Below, one piece after another: positions 1 through 4,892 of a stretch of 6,570 nucleotides of DNA (positions are counted from its first letter, which is position 1; each line of letters starts with the position of its first letter). Position numbers and translations under genes: made by a program. The notes beneath the pieces are model-generated. The model was not told where the DNA came from. It made no database searches and saw nothing but the letters and a program-made list of their open reading frames with translations. The stretch is from Desulfobacca acetoxidans (GTDB taxonomy: Bacteria > Desulfobacterota > Desulfobaccia > Desulfobaccales > 0-14-0-80-60-11): NCBI GenBank assembly GCA_020723225.1, contig DYJG01000149.1:1-6570 (forward strand), read 5' to 3'.

Positions 1-2
1 AG

Positions 3-161
3 GTCTTTGTGTCGGATTTCTATACCTCCCGGTTCACCAACGCCCTGTGCATTACGGTGAGCGTGCCGGTGCGCAACGAAAGCGATGAAATCCAGGGCGT
101 TTTGGGCATGGATATCCGCTTCGAAGCCCTGGCCAAGATGGAGCGGGAAGGGGAGATTTAG
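3..161 (+). CDS. C-terminal end of Cache/PDC-type sensor domain protein (partial)
   Basis: An open frame enters from the left edge and ends at TAG 159-161, giving 52 residues. The stretch SDFYTSRFTNALCITVSVPV, then QGVLGMDIRFEALAKME, matches the end of a PDC/dCache ligand-binding domain. There the SRFTN and GVLGxDIRFE strands form the last part of the membrane-distal fold. Family members bind small ligands outside the membrane and usually precede a signalling module. Here the protein stops about 10 residues after the domain, so either the signalling part lies upstream or this is a stand-alone Cache protein. The ligand cannot be read from this fragment. The stop codon overlaps the first unit of a 7-nt repeat. 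A regulatory link to the decarboxylase genes downstream is only positional. Confidence 0.75.
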   Translation, partial: VFVSDFYTSRFTNALCITVSVPVRNESDEIQGVLGMDIRFEALAKMEREGEI

Positions 162-181
162 GGGGCAGGGGTCAGGGGCCA
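161..181. repeat. Three tandem heptamers, GGGGNCA
   Basis: Three head-to-tail 7-nt units are visible: GGGGGCA (161-167), GGGGTCA (168-174) and GGGGCCA (175-181). Only the fifth base varies. The array shares its first G with the TAG stop of the Cache gene. There is no inverted partner in the window. Confidence 0.8.
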
Positions 182-200
182 GAGAAGAGCGGCCAAAAGT

Positions 201-282
201 AATCAGTGATCAGTCATCAGTAATCAGTATTGACTACAAGGCTAACCACTGATCACTGATTACTGATTACTGATCACTAATC
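201..282. repeat. Inverted array of heptamers (NATCAGT), potential long hairpin
   Basis: The left arm has four units: AATCAGT, GATCAGT, CATCAGT, AATCAGT (201-228). The right arm has five units in the opposite orientation: ACTGATC, ACTGATT, ACTGATT, ACTGATC, ACTAATC (248-282). About 19 nt separate the arms. Six of every seven positions pair in any register; the variable seventh position is often a mismatch or a wobble. The structure can therefore slide by whole units. It fills the gap between the Cache gene and the OadG-like gene, and holds no open frame of note. Confidence 0.85.
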
Positions 283-324
283 ACCGGCAACACCAGTAAC
301 TTCGTAGATAGGGAAAACCTGGTT

Positions 325-744
325 GTGGAAATAATCGGCCCCGCGGTCCTGGGAATAGCGGTAATCCTCATCTTCGGGGGATTGCTGGCTTGGGCCGCGG
401 TCTATCTGCCCCGTCTCTTAAAAATGAGGGAGGCCGGCCTGGAGGGCGGATGGAGTCTGGGGCCCATGGGACCCGGTCCTTTCGAGCCAGCGGAGCCGGT
501 TGCCCCGGCGGCGGAAGGGAGGCCAGCTCCGGTCCTGCCGCCCCGGGAGCCTTTAGCCGACAGACTGGGAATTGCGCCTGAGGACCCCCTGGTGGCCGCG
601 GCCATCGCCCTGGCCCTGGCGTTGGAGCAGCGGGAGTCCAAACCTCTCCGCTCAGCCGGGACCGCTTCTCCCCCTGGCTCTTCCTGGGCTTTATCCGGCC
701 GCTGGCAGGCCATGCAGGCCCGAATCAACATGCAGAAGAGATGA
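325..744 (+). CDS. oadG: OadG/MmdD-like small membrane subunit of a biotin-dependent decarboxylase
   Basis: This 139-residue protein has one N-terminal transmembrane helix (about residues 4-28, GPAVLGIAVILIFGG onward). A Pro/Ala/Gly-rich cytoplasmic stretch (about 45-85) follows, then an Ala/Leu helix with VAAAIALALALEQ (about 89-103). The C-terminus SSWALSGRWQAMQAR resembles the SPWKxAGRxEAM tail of OadG / MmdD / GcdD proteins. Known members anchor and stabilise the Na+-pumping decarboxylase by holding together the carboxyltransferase and the beta subunit. The identification rests on architecture, this tail, and the OadB-like and carrier genes that follow. The start is taken as GTG 325, which places the helix directly at the N-terminus. 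The best upstream purine run (GATAGGGA, 307-314) is about 10 nt away. Whether the complex acts on methylmalonyl-CoA or oxaloacetate cannot be told from this subunit; the mutase downstream favours methylmalonyl-CoA. Confidence 0.75.
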   Translation: MEIIGPAVLGIAVILIFGGLLAWAAVYLPRLLKMREAGLEGGWSLGPMGPGPFEPAEPVAPAAEGRPAPVLPPREPLADRLGIAPEDPLVAAAIALALALEQRESKPLRSAGTASPPGSSWALSGRWQAMQARINMQKR

Positions 745-745
745 T

Positions 746-780
746 AACCGACTTTTAACCGAAAACCGAAAACCGAAAAC
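746..780. repeat. Tandem heptamers AACCGAA in the oadG-carrier junction
   Basis: Three exact units of AACCGAA occupy 757-777, followed by a partial unit AAC (778-780). A related AACCGAC lies at 746-752, 1 nt after the oadG stop. The run occupies nearly all of the 45-nt gap up to the carrier protein start at 790, leaving no clear Shine-Dalgarno sequence there. Confidence 0.8.
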
Positions 781-789
781 GGTATACTT

Positions 790-1269
790 ATGGGACGCTA
801 TCGGCTGATCATCGGCGATAAGACTTTTGACGTGGAAGTCCTGGGGATCCAGGGGGAGCAGGCCCGGGTCGCGGTCAACGGCCGCACCTATGAAGTTAAA
901 TACCAGCCCCTGACCCCGGGGACGGCGGCTCCGGCTCCGGCTCCGCCGGTTCCACCCAGGGCGGCGCCCCCCAAACCTGCGGCTCCGCCCCGGCCACCGG
1001 CGGCGGCTCCTTCGCCACCGGAGAAGCCTGCGGCGCCTTCAGCCGCCGGGGAGCCGGGCGCGGTCGCGGCCCCCATGCCCGGCTCCATCCTCGAGGTCCT
1101 GGTAAAGGTGGGGGACCGGGTGGAGATCGGGGCGACGGTGGTAAAGCTGGAGGCCATGAAGATGGAAAACGACCTCCAGTCCACCATCGCCGGGGTGGTC
1201 AAAGAGGTGCGGGTGTCCAAAGGCGACAATGTGTCGGTGGGCGAAGTTCTGGTGGTGGTTTCCGCGTAA
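790..1269 (+). CDS. Biotin carboxyl carrier protein (biotinyl subunit of the decarboxylase)
   Basis: This 159-residue protein has three parts. A short beta-rich N-terminal segment (1-40, RYRLIIGDKTFDVEV ... NGRTYEVKY) is typical of MmdC/GcdC-type carriers. A flexible Pro/Ala linker spans about 43-92. A lipoyl/biotinyl domain spans about 93-159. The biotinylation motif EAMKMEN puts the modified lysine at Lys124, and the glycines of the PMPGSI and IAGVV turns are in place. The biotin arm would shuttle the carboxyl group from the alpha subunit (not in this window) to the OadB-like membrane subunit encoded 18 nt downstream. ATG 790 gives the full N-terminal segment, but the region before it is made of heptamer repeats and shows no obvious ribosome site, so translation may be weak or coupled to oadG. 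It could be mmdC; the symbol is left blank because substrate specificity is not shown. Confidence 0.92.
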   Translation: MGRYRLIIGDKTFDVEVLGIQGEQARVAVNGRTYEVKYQPLTPGTAAPAPAPPVPPRAAPPKPAAPPRPPAAAPSPPEKPAAPSAAGEPGAVAAPMPGSILEVLVKVGDRVEIGATVVKLEAMKMENDLQSTIAGVVKEVRVSKGDNVSVGEVLVVVSA

Positions 1270-1287
1270 CTGAGGCGGTGCGGGTTG

Positions 1288-2385
1288 ATGCCGGGGGAGA
1301 TTAACCTGATTCAACTGGGTCTTTGGGTCTTGGTGGCCGTTTCGGCCCTGGGATTGATCTATGTGGCCGTGGCCTTCCGGCTGCACCCGATTTTTCTGGT
1401 GCCATTGGCTGTAGGCGCGCTTTTTGCCAATATTCCCATCCCAGCCCTGGCCTCCTCCCTGGCCCCATTTTTTCTCACCCTCCAAAGCGGGCTGACCTCC
1501 GGCCTTTACCCCGCCCTGATATTTTTGGGCTGGGGCGCGGGCGCCAATCTGACTTACCTCATCGCCCAACCCCGGCTCCTGGTCCTGGGGCTGCTCACCC
1601 CCATCGCCTTTTTCCTGGTCCTCTTTCTGGGCTACGGCCTGGGTCTGCCGCCGTCCCAGGCCGGGAGCGCGGCCCTGGTGGGCGGCGGGGACGGCCTGGC
1701 CGCCACCTTTTTGGTAGCCAAGATCGCGCCGGAACTCACCGGCCCGGTGGTCCTGGCGGCCTTTACCCTCACGGGCCTCTATTTTCTCCTGCAGCCCTAC
1801 CTGGTGGACCTGCTGGTCAGTAAACAGGAGCGCATGTTGCGCATGCCCCCCAGCCGCAAGGTGTCCAGGAGGGAGTCCCTGCTCTTCGCGGCCGCGGGCC
1901 TGGTCCTGACCCTGATTCTGGTGCCCTGGGCGGCGCTGCTTACGGGCATGTACTTTCTGGGCAACATTCTGAAAGAAGCGGGGGTGGCGGACCGCCTGGC
2001 CCGGACCCTGTCCAACCGGCTGGCGGATATCCTGGCGGTGCTGCTGGGGTTGGCCGCGGGCAGCCAGTGCCATGCGGCCCTGATCTTCTCCCTGACTTTT
2101 GTGAAAATCATCGTTCTGGGACTGGCGTCCCTGCTGTTGGCCACGACCGTGGTGATCCTGGCCATCCGGGTGCTCAACCTTTTTTCCAGGCAAAAGATCA
2201 ACCCCCTGATCGGGGCCGCGGCTTTGGGGCTGATGCCCGATGCCGCCCAGATGGTGCAGATCATGGGCCGCAGGGAAGACCCTCATAACAACCTCTTTTA
2301 CCACGCCCTGGCCTCCAGCCAGGCGGCTTTGCTGGCTTCCACCTTGACCGCGGGGCTGCTCTGGAGTATCTTGGGCGGACGGTAG
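1288..2385 (+). CDS. oadB: OadB-like carboxybiotin decarboxylase, beta subunit of Na+-pumping decarboxylase (divergent)
   Basis: This 365-residue polytopic membrane protein has many hydrophobic helices from about residue 8 to 360. Family landmarks are clear: VGGGDG (131-136) for IIGGADG, KIAPEL (145-150), a KQERMLRM loop (179-186), FGNxxRESG seen as LGNILKEAG (224-232), and INPLIG (304-309). In known enzymes this subunit decarboxylates carboxybiotin and moves Na+ outward. By gapless alignment to remembered Klebsiella OadB, Asp203 (here D135), Asn373 (N305) and Gly377 (G309) are kept. Tyr229 is L161, Ser382 is G314 and Arg389 is Q321, with a new acidic D318 in the same helix. The usual GPNVAGVIGS tail is also changed (ASSQAALLAS). 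The length is near the shorter family members, so it looks intact rather than decayed. ATG 1288 follows an in-frame TTG at 1285; GAGG lies at 1272-1275. The TAG stop appears to lie in the edge of a repeat element. Confidence 0.85.
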   Translation: MPGEINLIQLGLWVLVAVSALGLIYVAVAFRLHPIFLVPLAVGALFANIPIPALASSLAPFFLTLQSGLTSGLYPALIFLGWGAGANLTYLIAQPRLLVLGLLTPIAFFLVLFLGYGLGLPPSQAGSAALVGGGDGLAATFLVAKIAPELTGPVVLAAFTLTGLYFLLQPYLVDLLVSKQERMLRMPPSRKVSRRESLLFAAAGLVLTLILVPWAALLTGMYFLGNILKEAGVADRLARTLSNRLADILAVLLGLAAGSQCHAALIFSLTFVKIIVLGLASLLLATTVVILAIRVLNLFSRQKINPLIGAAALGLMPDAAQMVQIMGRREDPHNNLFYHALASSQAALLASTLTAGLLWSILGGR

Positions 2386-2438
2386 CGAACCTTGTGTTCG
2401 CCCTGGAACGTTCGGGCGAACACAAGGTTCGCCCTTAC
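2382..2438. repeat. Long hairpin repeat, copy 1 (GTAG-CGAACCTTGTGTTCGCCC type)
   Basis: Arms 2385-2403 and 2414-2432 are perfect 19-nt reverse complements around a 10-nt loop containing GAACGTTC. The outer edges are GTAG (2382-2385) and TTAC (2435-2438). Compared with the copy at 4833-4892, three G residues are missing from the left edge and one C is T at the right. It is a short non-coding mobile or REP-like element by appearance, with no transposase nearby. It could also form a transcript hairpin after oadB, but it has no following T run. Confidence 0.88.
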
Positions 2439-2439
2439 G

Positions 2440-2611
2440 GAAAAACAGATTTGATGTTGAGTTGGTAAAAAGGCTGGTGTAAGAGAATTTTTGACAAGAA
2501 AATCAGAAATCTTTTGATTTGCACCACTTCTTTCTGTGGTTAAATATGCTCCAGAAAAATCCCTCTGCAGCATTTAGCATTTCCCAATGATCCCATACGA
2601 GGTGCCCTTTT
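2440..2611 (+). promoter_or_regulatory. AT-richer leader before the mutase gene, with a possible sigma-70-like promoter
   Basis: Composition changes sharply here from the GC-rich genes around it. TTGACA at 2491-2496 is a perfect -35 hexamer. The best -10 at 17-nt spacing is TTGATT (2514-2519), which is poor. A second option pairs TTTGCA (2518-2523) with TAAATA (2541-2546), also 17 nt apart. A short inverted repeat, AAATCA (2500-2505) and TGATTT (2515-2520), overlaps the first pair and could be an operator or chance. The region suggests the mutase has its own promoter rather than relying only on the decarboxylase genes. No riboswitch is recognised, including no B12-box-like sequence. Confidence 0.35.
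2599..2604 (+). promoter_or_regulatory. Ribosome binding site of the mutase large chain
   Basis: GAGGTG ends 7 nt before ATG 2612. It is the only convincing Shine-Dalgarno sequence nearby and supports that start over the in-frame ATG six codons later (Met7). Confidence 0.65.
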
Positions 2612-4288
2612 ATGTGTGATCCCCAGAAAATGGCTTCTTTGAAGGAAGCCGTGGCCAAGTACGATGAGAAAGTGGCGAAGGTCCTGCAAAAGATCCCGGA
2701 GCGGAAAAAGGACTTCGTCAACACCTCCGGCATTCCGGTAAAACGGGCCTATACCCCTCTGGACATGGAGGGTTTCGACTACATGAAGCAGTTGGGCCTC
2801 CCCGGGCAGTACCCCTACACCCGGGCGGTGCAGCCCACGGCCTACCGGGGCCGCTACTGGACCATGCGCCAGTACGCCGGCTTCGGCTCTGCCGAAGAGA
2901 CCAACGAGCGCTACCATTTCCTCCTGAAATCCGGCCAGACCGGGCTCTCCGTGGCCTTTGACCTGCCCACCCAGATCGGCTTCGACTCCGACCATCCCCT
3001 GGCCCAGGGCGAAGTGGGCAAGGTGGGGGTCTCCATCGACTCCCTCCACGACATGGAGCGGCTCTTCCAGGGCATTCCCCTGGAACAGGTTTCCACCTCC
3101 ATGACCATCAATTCGCCGTGCGCGGTGCTCCTGGCCATGTATCTGGCGGTGGCGGAAAAGCAAGGGGTGGCCTTCGACAAACTCCGGGGCACGGTGCAAA
3201 ATGACATCTTAAAAGAGTATTCCTCCCGGGGCACTTACATCTTCCCGCCCCGGCCCAGCATGCGGCTGATCACCGACATTTTCGCCTACTGCACCTCGGA
3301 CGTGCCCCAGTGGAACACCATCAGCATCAGCGGCTACCATATCCGGGAGGCGGGCTCCACCGCGGTCCAGGAAGTGGCCTTCACCCTGGCCAACGGCATC
3401 GCCTACGTGGAGGCGGCCATTAAGGCCGGGCTGAAAGTGGACGAATTCGGCCCCCGGCTCTCCTTCTTCTTCAACTCCCATCTCGATTTCCTGGAAGAAG
3501 TGGCCAAGTTCCGGGCGGCCCGCAGGCTCTGGGCCAAGATCATGAAAGAGCGCTTCGGAGCCGCAGACCCCCGCTCCCTGATGCTCCGCTTCCATACCCA
3601 GACCGCGGGGTGCAGCCTCACCGCGCAGCAGCCCCTGAACAACATCATGCGCACCGCGTTCGAGGCCATGGCCGCGGTCCTGGGCGGCACCCAGTCCCTG
3701 CACACCAATTCCTACGACGAGGCGTTGGCCCTGCCGTCCGAAAACGCAGTGCAGGTGGCGCTTCGGACCCAGCAGGTCATCGCCTACGAGACCGCGGTGG
3801 CCGACACCGTGGACCCCCTGGCCGGGTCCTATTACGTGGAGAACCTTACCGACCAGATCGAGGCCCGGGCCCAGGAGTACATCGATCAGATCGACCGCCT
3901 GGGCGGCGCGGTGGCCGCCATCGAGAAGGGGTTTGTGCAGAAGGAGATCGGCGCCGCGGCCTACCAGTACCAGCGGGAGATTGAAGCCGGCTCCCGGGTG
4001 GTGGTGGGCCTCAACAAGTTCCAGGTCAAGGAGGAAAGGCTTTCAGACCTGCTGAAAGTCGACCCTTCCGTGGGTGACCGCCAGGTGGCCCGCCTGAAGG
4101 AACTGAAGAGCACCCGGGACAACGCCGCAGTGCAAAAGGCCCTGGCCGATCTCAAGGCCGCCGCGGCCGGCGACGCCAACCTCATGCCGCTGATTCTCAC
4201 CGCGGTCAAGGCCCTGGCCACCCTGGGAGAAATCTGCGACACTTTGAGAGCCGTGTTCGGCGAATACGAAGCCCCGGCGCTGGTATAA
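2612..4288 (+). CDS. mcmA: Methylmalonyl-CoA mutase, catalytic (large) chain
   Basis: This 558-residue chain covers the whole substrate-binding TIM barrel of methylmalonyl-CoA mutase and ends before the B12 domain, which is a separate gene. It converts succinyl-CoA to (R)-methylmalonyl-CoA and back by a radical mechanism with adenosylcobalamin. Family blocks are nearly unbroken: SGIPVKRAYTPLD (39-51), WTMRQYAGFG (83-92), GLSVAFDLPTQIGFDSDHP (111-129), TVQNDILKEY (194-203), SISISGYHIREAG (236-248) and QSLHTNSYDEA (361-371). With remembered Propionibacterium numbering (offset one), the specificity and catalytic residues are Tyr88 (Tyr89), Gln196 (Gln197), Arg206 (Arg207) and His243 (His244). 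Isobutyryl-CoA mutases have Phe and Gln at the Tyr89 and Arg207 positions, and 2-hydroxyisobutyryl-CoA mutase has Ile at the Tyr89 position, so a true methylmalonyl-CoA mutase is likely. CoA-contact positions Tyr75 and Met78 are Gln74 and Ala77 here. The start has a good ribosome site. Confidence 0.96.
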   Translation: MCDPQKMASLKEAVAKYDEKVAKVLQKIPERKKDFVNTSGIPVKRAYTPLDMEGFDYMKQLGLPGQYPYTRAVQPTAYRGRYWTMRQYAGFGSAEETNERYHFLLKSGQTGLSVAFDLPTQIGFDSDHPLAQGEVGKVGVSIDSLHDMERLFQGIPLEQVSTSMTINSPCAVLLAMYLAVAEKQGVAFDKLRGTVQNDILKEYSSRGTYIFPPRPSMRLITDIFAYCTSDVPQWNTISISGYHIREAGSTAVQEVAFTLANGIAYVEAAIKAGLKVDEFGPRLSFFFNSHLDFLEEVAKFRAARRLWAKIMKERFGAADPRSLMLRFHTQTAGCSLTAQQPLNNIMRTAFEAMAAVLGGTQSLHTNSYDEALALPSENAVQVALRTQQVIAYETAVADTVDPLAGSYYVENLTDQIEARAQEYIDQIDRLGGAVAAIEKGFVQKEIGAAAYQYQREIEAGSRVVVGLNKFQVKEERLSDLLKVDPSVGDRQVARLKELKSTRDNAAVQKALADLKAAAAGDANLMPLILTAVKALATLGEICDTLRAVFGEYEAPALV

Positions 4289-4378
4289 GTAAGCAGTAAG
4301 CAGTGAGCAGTAAGCAGTTTCAAAAAATCGGAATTCATCAAACCTGCTCACTGCTCGCCGCTCACCGCTCACTGATAA
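4288..4378. repeat. Inverted array of heptamers (RAGCAGT) between the two mutase genes
   Basis: The left arm has AAGCAGT, AAGCAGT, GAGCAGT, AAGCAGT (4291-4318), and the pattern reaches back to AGT at 4288-4290, sharing the last base of the mutase TAA. The right arm has CTGCTCA, CTGCTCG, CCGCTCA, CCGCTCA (4344-4371), then CTGATAA. The arms are complementary apart from the variable positions and enclose a 25-nt AT-rich loop. The right arm ends 2 nt before the ribosome site of the next gene. It has the same layout as 201-282 with two core bases changed (ATCAGT to AGCAGT). Confidence 0.85.
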
Positions 4379-4380
4379 AA

Positions 4381-4386
4381 GGAGAG
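4381..4386 (+). promoter_or_regulatory. Ribosome binding site of the B12-binding chain
   Basis: GGAGAG lies 4 nt before ATG 4391, directly after the right arm of the heptamer hairpin. It is strong and independent of upstream translation. Confidence 0.7.
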
Positions 4387-4390
4387 TAAA

Positions 4391-4786
4391 ATGAGAAAGA
4401 TCAGGGTATTGGCTGCCAAGCCGGGTTTGGACGGTCATGACCGGGGCATCAAGGTCATTTGCGCGGCCCTTAGGGATAGCGGCATGGAGGTGATTTACAC
4501 GGGGCTGAGGCAGACGCCGGAGCAGATCGTGGCCGCGGCCCTCCAGGAGGACGCGGACGTCATCGCCATGAGCGTCTTATCCGGGGCCCACAATTACCTC
4601 TTCCCCCGGGTGATGGAGCTGGTCAAGGAGAAGGGCATCGCCGACGTCCTGGTGATGGGGGGCGGCATCATTCCCGACGAGGACGTGCCGGCCCTCAAAT
4701 CCGCCGGCATCGCCGCCATCTTCGGCCCCGGCACGGACACCAAGGACATCATCGGCTTTATCCAGGAAAACGTAAGGAAGCATTGA
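4391..4786 (+). CDS. Methylmalonyl-CoA mutase, cobalamin-binding (small) chain
   Basis: This 131-residue protein is a single B12-binding Rossmann-like domain. The DxHxxG signature reads D14-G-H16-D-R-G19, with His16 as the lower axial cobalt ligand. The SxL motif is S61-V-L63, and the GG loop is MGGGIIP (89-95). These are the standard contacts for the base-off/His-on binding of adenosylcobalamin. The length matches the separate small subunits of archaeal and many anaerobic bacterial mutases. It pairs with the 558-residue chain encoded 102 nt upstream to make one active mutase. B12 domains of this size also serve other acyl-CoA mutases, but the canonical specificity residues of the neighbouring large chain argue for methylmalonyl-CoA. 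The start is set by a strong ribosome site and by the family N-terminus RKIRVLAAKPGLDGHDRG. Confidence 0.95.
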   Translation: MRKIRVLAAKPGLDGHDRGIKVICAALRDSGMEVIYTGLRQTPEQIVAAALQEDADVIAMSVLSGAHNYLFPRVMELVKEKGIADVLVMGGGIIPDEDVPALKSAGIAAIFGPGTDTKDIIGFIQENVRKH

Positions 4787-4808
4787 GCTTCTCGAAGCAG
4801 AAGCCGAA

Positions 4809-4832
4809 ATTGGATTCCAATATTGGTTTTTT
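4809..4832 (+). terminator. Weak candidate terminator after the mutase genes
   Basis: ATTGG (4809-4813) and CCAAT (4817-4821) can form a 5-bp stem with a 3-nt loop. After a further ATTGG comes a run of six T (4827-4832). The stem is short and AT-rich and the T run is not directly adjacent, so this is only a possibility. The much stronger hairpin at 4833-4892 may contribute to stopping transcription. Confidence 0.25.
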
Positions 4833-4892
4833 GTAGGGGCGAACCTTGTGTTCGCCCCAAACGTTCGGGGCGAACACAAGGTTCGCCCCTAC
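4833..4892. repeat. Long hairpin repeat, copy 2 (perfect 26-bp stem)
   Basis: Arms 4833-4858 and 4867-4892 are perfect 26-nt reverse complements, beginning GTAGGGGCGAACC and ending CCCCTAC. The 8-nt loop is AAACGTTC. It is the complete version of the element at 2382-2438. Reading frames through it give spurious GEPCVRP-like peptides on either strand and are not genes. It has the look of a non-autonomous REP/MITE-like element. Confidence 0.92.

Noticed and set aside
201..282. CRISPR array
   Set aside because: Units are 7 nt, contiguous and inverted, with no unique spacers of about 30 nt and no cas gene.
1039..2304. Minus-strand open frame of 421 codons opposite the carrier and OadB genes
   Set aside because: Its translation is Gln/Gly/His/Arg-rich low complexity with no domain, as expected for the antisense of a GC-rich membrane protein. 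The plus-strand genes explain the region.
2382..2438. Intrinsic terminator after oadB
   Set aside because: The stem is strong but is followed by TACGGAAAAAC rather than a T run, and the same element occurs elsewhere. It is better described as a repeat that may incidentally affect transcription.
2440..2611. Cobalamin riboswitch before the B12-dependent mutase
   Set aside because: No B12-box-like GCCACTG block or matching helices were seen, and the island is too short for a full-length cobalamin riboswitch.
2540..3703. Several minus-strand frames opposite the mutase large chain
   Set aside because: They are out-of-frame shadows of a strongly conserved mutase sequence and show no independent motif.
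2612..4288. Isobutyryl-CoA or 2-hydroxyisobutyryl-CoA mutase
   Set aside because: The discriminating residues are Tyr88 and Arg206, the methylmalonyl-CoA mutase pair, rather than the Phe/Gln or Ile/Gln pairs.
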